The position numbers and the translations under genes are program-made. Of a stretch of DNA of 64,000 nucleotides, positions 1 to 8,079 are shown piece after piece (within the stretch, counting starts at the first letter, position 1; each line of letters begins with the position of its first letter). Below the pieces are notes generated by a model. It was not told the origin of the DNA. It saw only the letters and a program-made list of their open reading frames with translations, and ran no database searches. The stretch covers positions 5,544,001 through 5,608,000 of the forward strand of contig NZ_CP112998.1 in assembly GCF_026625565.1 (NCBI RefSeq). The letters are read 5' to 3'. The DNA is from Dyadobacter pollutisoli (GTDB taxonomy: Bacteria; Bacteroidota; Bacteroidia; Cytophagales; Spirosomataceae).

Positions 1-1274
1 ATGAAGAATACGGTCTGAACCTTGCCATTTTACAGGATTTGCAAGGTCCTAAGATCCGTATCGGATTGGTTGCCGAGAAAGATGGAGTTCTTCTTGAAAC
101 TGGTAAAAAACTGATCCTTTCCAATACCGAAGTACTTGGTACTGCCGAAAAAGTAAGCACGCCTTACGATGGTATGTACAACGATGTGAAAATCGGAGAC
201 CGTATTTTGATGGATGACGGTAAACTGGAAGTACTTGTAACCGGAATGGACGGTACTGACGTCATCACCGAAGTTATTTACGGAGGTTATCTGAAATCGA
301 AAAAAGGTGTTAACCTTCCAAATACGAAGGTTTCGATGCCATCGGTAACTGCGAAGGACTACGAAGATCTTGATTTTGGCCTTGAACACAATGTTGAATG
401 GGTTGCATTGTCATTCGTTCGTACCGCTGCTGAGGTTATTAAAGTAAAAGAATACATCGCTAATAAAGGTAAAACTGCCCGTCTTGTTGCCAAAATTGAG
501 AAGCCGGAAGCTATCCTGAATATTGATGAGATTATCGAGGCCACTGATGCTATCATGGTTGCCCGCGGTGACCTTGGGGTTGAGCTTCCTGATGAAGAAG
601 TACCGATGATCCAGAAAATGATCGTTGAGAAATGTAACAAAGCCGGCAAGCCTGTTATTGTAGCTACTCAAATGCTGGAAAGCATGATCGACGCCCCACG
701 TGCAACCCGTGCTGAGCTTAATGACGTAGCGAACTCAGTTTTGGATGGTGCTGACGCGGTAATGCTAAGTGCCGAGACTGCCTCTGGTAAATATCCTTTA
801 CTGGCTGTTGAGAGCATGACGCGTACCATTGAAAAAGTGGAATCGTCAACCAATAGTGTTTACTTCAAACACCACGCTGCTGTAAATGAAAATGTAAGTG
901 TTAACAAACTGAACGACAATGTGGTAATGAGCGCCTGCCGTTTGGCCCGCGATACCCATGCTACTGCTATTATTGGTATCACACGTTCGGGATATACATC
1001 TTTCCGTCTCTCACATCACCGCCCAAAAGCTAGCTTGCTGATCTTCACTTCTAACAGAGTGTTGATGAATCAATTAGCATTGTATTGGGGTACGAAAGTA
1101 TTTTATTACGACCGTGACCAGGATGTTTCGACTGATGATCTGATTGAAGACATCAAACAAATTCTGGTTGAAAAAGGGGAATTACAAAAGGGAGATGTTT
1201 TCATCAACACCCTGAGTATCCCGGTTTCAAGACAACGTAAGACCAATACAGTGAAGTTGAGCGTAGTAGAATAA
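1..1274 (+). CDS. pyk: Pyruvate kinase, 5' end cut off by the window edge
   Basis: Catalyses the last step of glycolysis, phosphoenolpyruvate plus ADP to pyruvate plus ATP, in the cytoplasm. The reading frame is already open at base 3 and gives LQGPKIRIG near the window start, the conserved N-terminal barrel segment of the family. The PK signature follows, with KIEKPEAILNIDEII and MVARGDLGVELP (substrate and Mg-binding region), then ATQMLESMI and the SAETASGKYP segment. The C-terminal alpha/beta domain ends with a normal stop. About 423 residues are visible; bacterial enzymes are near 475, so roughly 50 N-terminal residues lie outside the window. A strong hairpin terminator follows 15 bases after the stop, so this is the last gene of its transcript. 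Identification is secure; only the start is unknown. Confidence 0.97.
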   Translation, partial: EEYGLNLAILQDLQGPKIRIGLVAEKDGVLLETGKKLILSNTEVLGTAEKVSTPYDGMYNDVKIGDRILMDDGKLEVLVTGMDGTDVITEVIYGGYLKSKKGVNLPNTKVSMPSVTAKDYEDLDFGLEHNVEWVALSFVRTAAEVIKVKEYIANKGKTARLVAKIEKPEAILNIDEIIEATDAIMVARGDLGVELPDEEVPMIQKMIVEKCNKAGKPVIVATQMLESMIDAPRATRAELNDVANSVLDGADAVMLSAETASGKYPLLAVESMTRTIEKVESSTNSVYFKHHAAVNENVSVNKLNDNVVMSACRLARDTHATAIIGITRSGYTSFRLSHHRPKASLLIFTSNRVLMNQLALYWGTKVFYYDRDQDVSTDDLIEDIKQILVEKGELQKGDVFINTLSIPVSRQRKTNTVKLSVVE

Positions 1275-1288
1275 GAACTCAATTATTT

Positions 1289-1330
1289 GAATAAAGGCCG
1301 CAGGGAAATTTCCTGCGGCCTTTATTCTTT
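1289..1330 (+). terminator. Rho-independent terminator of pyk
   Basis: A 16-bp perfect stem (1289-1304 pairing with 1312-1327) with a 7-base loop, GC-rich in its inner half and running into a T-rich tail. It lies directly after the pyruvate kinase stop codon. Confidence 0.9.
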
Positions 1331-1430
1331 TTATGACCGTTTGAAAATTTGAACCTAGCCGGTAGCAAAATTATTTAATTTCGAAAAGCCCTATTGCTTA
1401 TGTTTACTCATCAGCAAATCGACCGGCACT

Positions 1431-2054
1431 ATGATAGCTTCATCCGCTCCACGCAAGGTTTTACCAAAAATCCATGCTGGAAAAATACCCACCTTTCTAA
1501 TCCATGAAATAATCGATGGTAAACCATTTTACCGTAAAGGCTACCGTGATGTATTGGGTAAAACGAAAACGTTGCAAGAAATTACCGGTACCAGTTCATT
1601 GCAGGCATTTATAATTACTTATTTGACTATTAGGATAGGGAAACAAATTGATGATGATAAGTATCACATATTGACTAATGAAGCAGGTTTACACTTAGAT
1701 CGAAAGAATAATCTCGCGGGAGACCTGTTTATTTTTGACAGTCAAAAGTTGACTATCGATAAAATAAACAAAAACTACGCAGATGTTGCTCCTAAGATTT
1801 CAATTGAGGTGGATATCGACATTGCTAGGGAAGAGATTTCTGAATACAGCTACATGACAATCAAAACCAAAAAGTTGCTCGATTTTGGTACGGAGAAAGT
1901 ACTGTGGTTTTTGACAGACTCCAAAAAAGTAATGATCGCTACGCCAAATGGTGATTGGCAAATGCGGGACTGGGACAAAGATGTTGAGATCCTGGACGGT
2001 ATCAGCTGCAACATTGGAAAATACCTTAAAGAAAAAGGTTCTGAGTTTGCCTGA
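1431..2054 (+). CDS. Uma2 family protein (PD-(D/E)XK nuclease-like, DUF820)
   Basis: A 207-residue protein resembling the Uma2/DUF820 family, which has a PD-(D/E)XK restriction-endonuclease-like fold and is common in Cytophagales and cyanobacteria. The true cellular role is unknown. Visible are the N-terminal FLIHEIIDGKPFYRKGYRDV block, AGDLFIFD (the first acidic position of the nuclease core), PKISIEVD with the following acidic residue, and TKKLLDFGTEKVLWFLTD, the Lys/Tyr-rich helix and strand typical of the family. The ATG at 1431 fits the family's N-terminus; an ATG at 1400 is in another frame and stops after 35 codons. It stands alone between a terminator and the BlaI promoter. No partner methylase is present, so it is not an obvious restriction system. 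Confidence 0.8.
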   Translation: MIASSAPRKVLPKIHAGKIPTFLIHEIIDGKPFYRKGYRDVLGKTKTLQEITGTSSLQAFIITYLTIRIGKQIDDDKYHILTNEAGLHLDRKNNLAGDLFIFDSQKLTIDKINKNYADVAPKISIEVDIDIAREEISEYSYMTIKTKKLLDFGTEKVLWFLTDSKKVMIATPNGDWQMRDWDKDVEILDGISCNIGKYLKEKGSEFA

Positions 2055-2121
2055 CATATTATAGCACACACTTACTCCAAACAGCGATTTTACTTGTCGC
2101 TGTTTTTTATTTTTACACATA

Positions 2122-2155
2122 ACTAATAAAATAGTTTTGAAACTAATTAAATAGT
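2122..2155 (+). promoter_or_regulatory. Two phased 14-bp operators of the BlaI-like repressor
   Basis: ACTAATAAAATAGT at 2122-2135 and ACTAATTAAATAGT at 2142-2155 differ at one base and are imperfect dyads. Their centres are 20 bp apart, about two helical turns. They flank and overlap the promoter of the BlaI-like gene. BlaI/MecI repressors bind paired dyads in their own promoters, so autoregulation is the likely role. That last step is inference. Confidence 0.7.
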
Positions 2156-2165
2156 CTTAACTTTG
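2136..2165 (+). promoter_or_regulatory. Bacteroidota-type promoter of the BlaI/BlaR1 operon
   Basis: TTTG at 2136-2139, an 18-base spacer, then TAACTTTG at 2158-2165, matching the Bacteroidota -33/-7 consensus TTTG/TAnnTTTG. The second operator fills the spacer, so repressor binding would exclude RNA polymerase. The predicted transcript starts near 2171, about 30 bases before the ATG at 2202. Confidence 0.7.
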
Positions 2166-2201
2166 AATACCCGTAATACTAACATTCATAAAGTAGACAC
2201 A

Positions 2202-2579
2202 ATGATGGAGATTCGAACGTTGACACGTGCTGAGGAAGAGATCATGAGGATTCTCTGGCAATTGAAAAAAGCATTCGTAAAAGACATATTGGCAGAAATG
2301 CCTGAACCAAAACCGGCATACAATACAGTTTCAACCATTATCCGGATTTTAGAAAAAAAGGAGGTAGTAGGCTACAATGCTTATGGCAAAACGCATGAAT
2401 ATTTCCCGCTGATCAGCGAGGAAGAATATAAGCGTTTTGAAATGAAACAGCTGATGGTCAATTACTTTGATAATTCACTACCTAACCTGGTTTCCTTTTT
2501 TGTAAAAGATAACGATCTCAAAACCAAAGACCTGGACGAGATCATGAAACTGATTAACGATCACAAAAACGAACAATAA
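2202..2579 (+). CDS. BlaI/MecI/CopY family transcriptional repressor
   Basis: A 125-residue winged-helix repressor. The N-terminal LTRAEEEIMRILWQL helix, KDILAEMP, and AYNTVSTIIRILEKKEVVGY recognition helix and wing are characteristic. The C-terminal half forms the dimerisation domain cut by BlaR1/MecR1 proteases in the classical system. The open frame extends upstream to a TTG at 2163, but that falls at the promoter -7 element, so the ATG at 2202 (MMEIRTLT) is chosen. The gene is 15 bases upstream of an M56 metallopeptidase gene, the usual repressor/sensor-protease pairing. The target genes are not known; in Bacteroidota such pairs are widespread and most are not next to a beta-lactamase. 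Confidence 0.9.
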   Translation: MMEIRTLTRAEEEIMRILWQLKKAFVKDILAEMPEPKPAYNTVSTIIRILEKKEVVGYNAYGKTHEYFPLISEEEYKRFEMKQLMVNYFDNSLPNLVSFFVKDNDLKTKDLDEIMKLINDHKNEQ

Positions 2580-2594
2580 AAACATCCGTTAGCC

Positions 2595-4091
2595 ATGAAA
2601 ATGCTTCTATACGCCGGAGAGGTAAGCTTATATTGGATCTTGCTGTATGCCTGCTATTGGCTTATGCTTCGTCACCACACTTTCTTCAAATGGAACAGGT
2701 ATTACCTGATTGGCTCCCTGTTTGCGGCCTTTGCTTTGCCATTTGTCATTTATCCTGACACAGCGCCGCAACTTCCCGTTGTGTATTCTGTAAATGCTTC
2801 GGCCTTTACAGTTTCAACCTCCGAGCCGGAACAAAGTGCGATGCTCAGCTGGGTTCAGGCACTTGGGATTATTTATGGAATAGGGCTGATCATTGCTACT
2901 TACAAGCTGCTACTCAATTTTATTCAGCTCAAAAGTTACTTGTCTGCGGGAGAACTCATTGAACTCGACGACTGCAAAGTGGTCGTCATGGACTCCAACC
3001 ACATCGGATCCTTCTCCTTTTTGCAATGGATTGTGATCAATCGAAATGATTATGAAAACCACTTCGATGCTATTTTAAGACACGAAATGGTGCATACCAA
3101 ACAATTGCATAGCATTGATATTCTGGTGATCGAATTGTTGAAAACGGTTTTCTGGTTTAACCCTGTGCTTCTGCTTTACAAATACTCGTTGCAGGAGGTG
3201 CATGAATACCTTGCCGATGCACAAGCTCCTAACCGCGAATATTATGCCAAATTCCTGGTGGCCTACGCATTGAATGCCCCAAGAGTATCAGTCACTAATC
3301 ATTTTTTCAATCCGTCACAAATCAAAAGCCGCATTCAGATGATTTACAAAAACAGAACTTCGAAATGGTTACTCAGTACTTATGTAATGTCCGTCATGCT
3401 TATCGGGACCACCGCACTGATCGTGGCTGGCTGTGAACATGAAGAGAACCCCCTTCTAACTGAAACTGGTCCCAAAACAAAAGCTGCGGAAAAAGCTAAT
3501 GCTCTTGATGAGGTAGTCGTCACAAACAAACAGGATAAGAAAATTTACTCCGTGGTTGAAGAGCAACCGATGTTCCCGGGAGGAATCAAATCCATGTATA
3601 AATTCTTAGGGGAAAATATAAAATATCCGGAAGCCGCATCAAAGGCGAATGTTTCAGGCCGAGTATTTCTTTCATTTGTGGTAACTGAGACAGGCGAGAT
3701 CAATGACGTACAGGTGTTAAAGGGAATTGGTTTTGGATGTGATGCCGAAGCTGTAAGGGTTCTGAAGTCTTTTCCGAAATGGCAGCCAGGGAAACAAGAC
3801 GGAATTCCGGTTAATGTCAGATACAATTTACCAATTATGTTTTATCTGGAAGAAGACGATAAGGCGTCGGCCGCAGAGCCAGATGCCCAAATAGAATTGC
3901 GTGGCGTCAACTCGTCGGACAAACCGCTAATAATTGTAGATGGTGTAGTTGCAACCGACGAGGACATTCTAAAAAAGATGAATCCAAATAGTATTAAGTC
4001 TCTTTCGGTACTTAAAGACAAGATAGCGACTAATGTCTACGGCGATAAAGGTAAAAACGGTGTGATCAATATCATAACTAAAAAGATCTAG
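2595..4091 (+). CDS. BlaR1-like M56 metallopeptidase fused to TonB C-terminal and plug-like segments
   Basis: A 498-residue membrane protein. Residues 1-115 hold three hydrophobic helices; the cytoplasmic Zn-protease domain has HEMVH at 163-167 and the second motif EVHEYLAD near 201-208. A further TM helix lies at 258-280. Past it, residues about 320-418 form a TonB C-terminal domain (MFPGG, YPEAASKANVSGRVF, FPKWQPGKQDGIPV). The tail from 440 (PLIIVDG, IKSLSVLKDK, NGVINIITKK) resembles the plug segment of SusC-type receptors. This architecture replaces the penicillin-binding sensor of true BlaR1. The probable role is cleaving the adjacent BlaI-like repressor in response to an envelope signal. 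Family assignment is firm; the signal is unknown. Confidence 0.88.
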   Translation: MKMLLYAGEVSLYWILLYACYWLMLRHHTFFKWNRYYLIGSLFAAFALPFVIYPDTAPQLPVVYSVNASAFTVSTSEPEQSAMLSWVQALGIIYGIGLIIATYKLLLNFIQLKSYLSAGELIELDDCKVVVMDSNHIGSFSFLQWIVINRNDYENHFDAILRHEMVHTKQLHSIDILVIELLKTVFWFNPVLLLYKYSLQEVHEYLADAQAPNREYYAKFLVAYALNAPRVSVTNHFFNPSQIKSRIQMIYKNRTSKWLLSTYVMSVMLIGTTALIVAGCEHEENPLLTETGPKTKAAEKANALDEVVVTNKQDKKIYSVVEEQPMFPGGIKSMYKFLGENIKYPEAASKANVSGRVFLSFVVTETGEINDVQVLKGIGFGCDAEAVRVLKSFPKWQPGKQDGIPVNVRYNLPIMFYLEEDDKASAAEPDAQIELRGVNSSDKPLIIVDGVVATDEDILKKMNPNSIKSLSVLKDKIATNVYGDKGKNGVINIITKKI

Positions 4092-4116
4092 TATCCGATT
4101 TTCATTAAATTGAACC

Positions 4117-4150
4117 AAATGCCCACTCTACCCCGAGTCGGGCATTTTTT
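4117..4150 (+). terminator. Terminator of the BlaI/BlaR1-like operon
   Basis: AAATGCCC (4117-4124) pairs with GGGCATTT (4140-4147). The inner ACTC/GAGT stem is separated by one bulged C, and a T-run follows. It lies 25 bases past the stop codon. Confidence 0.8.
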
Positions 4151-4204
4151 GTTTATACATCTTTCTATACATTTACCGGCAACGAATCATTAACCCTGAC
4201 CCAA

Positions 4205-5230
4205 ATGCCACGTCTAAAAGCAGCCATCATCGGAGGAGGAAATATTGCCGACAAAAACCATATCCCTGCATTAAAAGAACTATCAGAACAAGTGGAAGTT
4301 GTCGCTATATGCAGCCGGGATATTCACAAAGCCCGTGCATTGGCCGACAAACATAGCATTGCACTTGCCTTTGATAATGCCGATGAAATGTATCGAAGCG
4401 ATAGTAAGCCTGACCTGATCATCAATTGCACGGCCAACAATCTTCACTACCCTTTCACGATGCGGGCGCTGGAAAATAACTGCCACGTGTTGTGTGAGAA
4501 ACCACCTGCTATCAGTTCGAGGGAAGCTCGTGAAATGGCCGAACTTGCTGCAAGTAAAGAAAAAGTGCTCGCTTATAATTTCCAGCTACGCCAAACTCCC
4601 GAGTATACATTAATGAATAAATGCCTCGCTAGCGGCCAGCTGGGCGACATTTACCACATTAAAGCTCGCTTTTTACGTCGGAGAGGGATTCCAGGCTGGG
4701 GTAACTTTACCAACAAAACCATTCAAGGTGGAGGAGCGCTCATGGACCTGGGCGTTCACATTCTTGACCTGGCACTGGGTTTGCTCGACTACCGCATGCC
4801 CGACAAGATCCTCGCCAATACCTACGATTTTATAGGTAAGGCTGGCGGAAAAGGATTAATGGGAAGCTGGGATGCTTCAAAATTCGAAGTGGAAGATGCC
4901 TGTTTCGCACATTTATCATTTCCCAATAATGCCAGTATCGAGCTTTCCACGTCATTTGCATTAAATACCAAGGAACAAAAAAATGTAAATCTGGAAGTAT
5001 TCGGAACCAATGCCGGTGCAGTTTTAAACCCGTTTTCGCTGTACGGCGAGTTAGCCGGTGAACTGACTGATACCGAATTCCCGTATTTGGAAGAAATCGA
5101 CATTCAGCTTCAAAATACAAAAGCATTCCTGAATGCCTGCAATGGGCAAGAAAGTAACATTTGTACAGCTGAACAGGGTGCCATTTTACAGGAAATTATT
5201 GAAAAAATATACCAAAGCGCTGAAATGTAG
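4205..5230 (+). CDS. Gfo/Idh/MocA family NAD(P)-dependent oxidoreductase
   Basis: A 341-residue dehydrogenase of the glucose-fructose oxidoreductase/inositol dehydrogenase family, which acts on sugars, inositols or their nucleotide forms. The N-terminal Rossmann fold shows the dinucleotide motif GGGNIADKNH with the glycine cluster. CEKPPAIS is the EKP motif containing the catalytic lysine. GGGALMDLGVHILDLAL holds the conserved aspartate and histidine of the active site. Length is typical. It is a monocistron flanked by terminators on both sides, so its neighbours give no substrate clue. The exact substrate cannot be inferred. Confidence 0.92.
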   Translation: MPRLKAAIIGGGNIADKNHIPALKELSEQVEVVAICSRDIHKARALADKHSIALAFDNADEMYRSDSKPDLIINCTANNLHYPFTMRALENNCHVLCEKPPAISSREAREMAELAASKEKVLAYNFQLRQTPEYTLMNKCLASGQLGDIYHIKARFLRRRGIPGWGNFTNKTIQGGGALMDLGVHILDLALGLLDYRMPDKILANTYDFIGKAGGKGLMGSWDASKFEVEDACFAHLSFPNNASIELSTSFALNTKEQKNVNLEVFGTNAGAVLNPFSLYGELAGELTDTEFPYLEEIDIQLQNTKAFLNACNGQESNICTAEQGAILQEIIEKIYQSAEM

Positions 5231-5245
5231 CTTCTTCTAAAAACG

Positions 5246-5280
5246 GCAATGCCCTGAAAACTGAATTTCCAGGGCATTGC
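5246..5280. terminator. Bidirectional terminator between convergent genes
   Basis: An 11-bp perfect stem GCAATGCCCTG (5246-5256) and its complement (5270-5280) with a 13-base loop. It sits between the stop codons of the oxidoreductase (+) and exbD (-), so it can serve both. Confidence 0.8.
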
Positions 5281-5302
5281 TGCTAATGCTTTATATATAG
5301 AA

Positions 5303-5695
5303 TTATTTAGCCGTAGCCATCACCATTTTGATATCGTTCTTCGCACCAAGTTCCAAAACGTCTACCAGATCTTGAACGGCAAGGTTTTTGTCAACTCTCA
5401 GCACAATGGTCTTTTCTTCAACATTGGCAAAAATGCTTTGCAGCTCCGCATCCAGCCGATCAAACGGAATAGGCTCTTTATCAATAAAATAAGCCTTATG
5501 TTCATCCACCGATAAAGTGATTTGCTTCTTGTACATCTGCTGCGTGGCCGATGCTTTTGGTAGCATCAACTTAATTACGTTCGGATTTGACATGGTAGAA
5601 ATGATCAAAAAGAACAGCAGAAGAAAAAACATAATGTCGTTGAGTGAGTGCGTGAACACCTCAGGTGCAAACCGGCTCTTTCGACGTATTTTCAT
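5303..5695 (-). CDS. exbD: ExbD/TolR family biopolymer transporter
   Basis: A 130-residue inner-membrane protein with one N-terminal TM helix and a periplasmic domain. With ExbB it forms the proton-driven motor that energises TonB. Visible are the basic cytoplasmic start, the TM region beginning LNDIMFFLLLFFLIIST with the conserved proton-path aspartate, and the ExbD-like periplasmic fold (TLSVDEHKAYFIDKEPI, VLRVDKNLAVQDLVDVLELG). It follows exbB on the same strand after 65 bases holding a palindromic repeat. No tonB gene is adjacent; the motor probably serves the TonB-dependent receptors in general. Confidence 0.93.
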   Translation of the reverse strand: MKIRRKSRFAPEVFTHSLNDIMFFLLLFFLIISTMSNPNVIKLMLPKASATQQMYKKQITLSVDEHKAYFIDKEPIPFDRLDAELQSIFANVEEKTIVLRVDKNLAVQDLVDVLELGAKNDIKMVMATAK

Positions 5696-5719
5696 AATTG
5701 GGGGGAATATTTAGTGTTT

Positions 5720-5752
5720 AGACTTGGTAAGTCTTAAAGACTTGCCAAGTCT
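5720..5752. repeat. 33-bp palindromic repeat, copy 1
   Basis: A 16-bp arm, one central base and the complementary 16-bp arm, based on AGACTTGGCAAGTCTT. One mismatch (T at 5728) breaks perfect symmetry. The same element recurs at 48950-48982. Here it lies between exbB and exbD and would form a stable hairpin in their mRNA. Confidence 0.85.
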
Positions 5753-5760
5753 CAGCAAAT

Positions 5761-6441
5761 CTATTTAGCAGCAACTGGTTTTTGCAGTACATCCAGGAAG
5801 TCAGAGGCTGCCATTTGCAATCTCAACGCAAAACGGTCGATTTTCATGTTCAGCAAGTGGTAGCCTGCGTAAGCAATCAAACCAATGATCAGACCAGATC
5901 CTGAGGTAATCATTTTTTCATACATACCTCCTGCAATGGTACTGATATTGAAATCATTAGAAATCGAAATATCATAGAAAATACGGATAATCCCCGAAAT
6001 TGTACCTACAAACCCGAGCATAGGCGCAATACCCGCGATCACACCAAGATATGGCAAGTTTCCTTCCATTCTCTGGATTTCGATCTGGCTGGCGTTTTCA
6101 ATAGTCGTTTCAATGTCCTTAATAGGATATCCGATACGCCCGATGGCACGTTCCAGGATCCGGCCCGCCGCATTGCGCTGATTGCGGCAAGAAGATTCGG
6201 CGGATTTCAAATTTCCCTGTTGAATAAAATCCTTCACATTGTCTACAAATTGCGGCTCTATTTTACCGTTGGCACCAATTCCGAGAAAACGCTCAATTAT
6301 TAAGAAAAGAGTTGCCAGAAATAACAAACCCAGCGGTAACATTACCCATCCCCCTTTTGCAAGAAGATCAATAATTGAGAGCCCCTGAGCAGCAACCGGC
6401 GCGGCCGCAGTAGAGTCTGTAAGTGCTTGTAGAAGCATCAT
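5761..6441 (-). CDS. exbB: MotA/TolQ/ExbB proton channel family protein
   Basis: A 226-residue inner-membrane protein of the ExbB/TolQ type. After a short Ala-rich N-terminus come a TM helix (GGWVMLPLGLLFLATLFLIIERF), a cytoplasmic loop, and two further TM helices. The conserved LPYLGVIAGIAPMLGFVGTISGIIRIF segment carries the channel-lining Gly/Thr residues. A second segment around MITSGSGLIIGLIAYAGYHLL completes the core. It pairs with exbD downstream. Upstream 5' sequence is non-coding, so this is the first gene of the operon. TolQ is an alternative name, but no tolA/tolB/pal is nearby. Confidence 0.93.
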   Translation of the reverse strand: MMLLQALTDSTAAAPVAAQGLSIIDLLAKGGWVMLPLGLLFLATLFLIIERFLGIGANGKIEPQFVDNVKDFIQQGNLKSAESSCRNQRNAAGRILERAIGRIGYPIKDIETTIENASQIEIQRMEGNLPYLGVIAGIAPMLGFVGTISGIIRIFYDISISNDFNISTIAGGMYEKMITSGSGLIIGLIAYAGYHLLNMKIDRFALRLQMAASDFLDVLQKPVAAK

Positions 6442-6767
6442 ATTAAATATAAAAAGTGAAAGTTAAGCTAATGAAACAGAGGTCCGTTCTGCATAAAAAC
6501 AACTACGAACATAAACGGAACAAGTGCCCCCTTATTGTTTAAAGGGCAAATATAGAAAAATTACTCTTTGAGAGCTGTCCCGCACCGACCATAATCCGCG
6601 CGATATTATCTTTATCAGAACATAAATTACCCATCCGCCTGGCAGGCCGATTATTTCATCTCATAAAAAAATACAATCAGAAAAGTTATCCTGACGGTTC
6701 TTGATTACATTTGAAGTATGAATGGAATTCGTATGCAAAATTCCACCAATGATTCGTTAATGCTATT
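6442..6767. other. Divergent intergenic region between exbB and the metal locus
   Basis: 326 bases with no credible gene on either strand. It holds start-proximal regions for exbB (-) and for the CxGKC protein gene (+). For exbB the only element seen is CAAATATA at 6547-6554, which read on the minus strand is TATATTTG, a possible -7 box; no matching -33 was found. Confidence 0.5.
6706..6713 (+). promoter_or_regulatory. Candidate -7 element of the metal locus
   Basis: TACATTTG matches the TAnnTTTG consensus and lies about 55 bases before the GTG start of the first gene of the locus. No clear TTTG -33 box is present at the expected distance, which may point to an activator. No Fur/Zur-like dyad was recognised. 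Confidence 0.5.
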
Positions 6768-7163
6768 GTGAGAAGTTCGAAAAAAACGTGGATCTCCCTC
6801 AGCCTGCTGAGCCTCATGCTTGTAAAAGTGTGGGTGATACCATTGTTATACCTCGACTTCGAGATCCGCCGCGATTACATTGTCGCCAATCTCTGCGAAA
6901 ACCGCAATCGTCCGCAGCTCAATTGCGATGGCAAATGTTACCTCGCCAAGCGTATAGCGGCATTAGACGAGCAGGAAAAGCGCCAGGCTGAAAAAAATTA
7001 CATGTCCCAGCTGCTGGACAATGTGATGGATCAGCGTACGTATTACAGTTTTGCCTCCCAAGTTGTCACATTTAAAGATCTCCCTGGTCTGAGTTTCAAT
7101 TATTCCTCTCCTTTTGCTCCGCAGGTCGCGGTCGATGATATTTTTCATCCGCCACTGAGCTGA
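6768..7163 (+). CDS. Small membrane-anchored protein with C-x9-C-x3-C (CxGKC) motif, copy 1
   Basis: A 131-residue protein with a basic N-terminus, one hydrophobic segment (about 8-29) that is either a signal peptide or an anchor, and the block LCENRNRPQLNCDGKCYLAK with Cys43, Cys53 and Cys57. A charged, Gln/Glu-rich helix follows. I recognise the block as recurrent in unassigned Bacteroidota proteins but know no function. The three-Cys arrangement suits a metal or redox role. GTG at 6768 is the only start that keeps the hydrophobic segment. A paralogue with the same Cys spacing lies at 9279; both flank an MbnP/MbnH-like pair, which suggests a shared periplasmic metal-handling role. Confidence 0.7.
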   Translation: MRSSKKTWISLSLLSLMLVKVWVIPLLYLDFEIRRDYIVANLCENRNRPQLNCDGKCYLAKRIAALDEQEKRQAEKNYMSQLLDNVMDQRTYYSFASQVVTFKDLPGLSFNYSSPFAPQVAVDDIFHPPLS

Positions 7164-7245
7164 TTTTCGCATAAATCCTGCCCTTTTTCAGTTCTATGAA
7201 TTGAGTAGGCCTCTGTTTCTCTTCTTTTTTATAAACCATAGAATC

Positions 7246-8070
7246 ATGAAAAGAACATTTTCATTTCTATTGCCGCTCTCATTGGCAGCGGTGGTTAGTC
7301 TTTTTGTATTGTCCTGTGACGACGACGATCCGGGCACAACGACGCCGACCGAAAATGGAAAGCTTAGGATCGCATTTAGTAACAAAATGGGTTCCAAAGA
7401 CTTGAAATTAGGTACAGAAACCTATGTAAATCAGGCAGGAGAGCCGTTTACCGTTAGTAAGCTCAACTACTTTATCTCCAATATCAAGCTGATCAAAACC
7501 GATGGCAGTAATTTCGTTGTGCCGCAGGATTCAAGTTATTTTCTGATCAGGGAGGCAAATGAAGCCTCTCAATTGGTCACCATTAACAATGTGCCGGCCG
7601 GCGAATATTCCGGGATCGAATTCACAATCGGGGTCGACAGCCTCAGGAGTGTTTCGGATATATCGAAACGCAAGGGTATTCTGGATAAAGATTCGGGCCC
7701 TACTAATGAGGAGGCTATGTACTGGGACTGGAACCCGGGATATATTTTCCTGAAACTGGAAGGTAATTCTGACTCCGCAACTTCTGCTAACGGCAAGTTT
7801 TACTACCATATAGGCGGTTTTGGAGGATTGACTGAAAAAACGCTGAACAACATTCGTACCACAAAAATCGATTTTGGAAGCCAAAAAGCGAAGGTGACGG
7901 ATACTGCTGTTCCCGAAATTCATCTGAATGCTGACATTTTGAGGGTTTTCAATGGCCCCACTACGCTGAGCATCAAGGCTAATACCAGCGTTATGTATAG
8001 CCCAATCTCAAAGAACATTGCCGACAATTATGTGAGTATGTTCAGTCTGGACCAGATAGACGCCAATTAA
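7246..8070 (+). CDS. MbnP family lipoprotein (putative periplasmic or surface copper-binding protein)
   Basis: A 274-residue lipoprotein: signal peptide, lipobox ending VLSC with Cys24, then an acidic DDDD run, like the lipoprotein surface-export signals of Bacteroidota. It resembles the MbnP ('metallo-mystery pair') family: LRIAFSNKMGSKDLKL and LNYFISNIKLIKTDG at the start, GIEFTIGVD in the middle, and the diagnostic MYWDWNPGYIF at 158-167 with Trp160 and Trp162. In methanotroph MbnP a tryptophan is converted to kynurenine by the partner MbnH to make a Cu(I) site; whether that happens here is inference. The proteobacterial four-Cys motif is absent. The start at 7246 is preferred to the in-frame TTG at 7201 because it opens a clean signal peptide. 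The MbnH-like gene follows after 9 bases. Confidence 0.82.
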   Translation: MKRTFSFLLPLSLAAVVSLFVLSCDDDDPGTTTPTENGKLRIAFSNKMGSKDLKLGTETYVNQAGEPFTVSKLNYFISNIKLIKTDGSNFVVPQDSSYFLIREANEASQLVTINNVPAGEYSGIEFTIGVDSLRSVSDISKRKGILDKDSGPTNEEAMYWDWNPGYIFLKLEGNSDSATSANGKFYYHIGGFGGLTEKTLNNIRTTKIDFGSQKAKVTDTAVPEIHLNADILRVFNGPTTLSIKANTSVMYSPISKNIADNYVSMFSLDQIDAN

Positions 8071-8079
8071 GGTCATTGC

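Noticed and set aside
1400..1508. ATG at 1400 as an alternative or frameshifted start for the Uma2-like gene
   Set aside because: It opens another frame that stops after 35 codons, while the ATG at 1431 matches the family N-terminus.
1431..2054. Uma2-like gene as part of a mobile element or restriction system
   Set aside because: No methylase, transposase or terminal repeats lie nearby; Uma2 genes are often solitary in Cytophagales.
2163..2201. Upstream TTG start for the BlaI-like gene
   Set aside because: It lies inside the -7 promoter element, so transcripts would not include it.
6442..6767. tRNA or small RNA gene in the exbB/CxGKC gap
   Set aside because: No cloverleaf-like arms or conserved RNA motifs were recognised.
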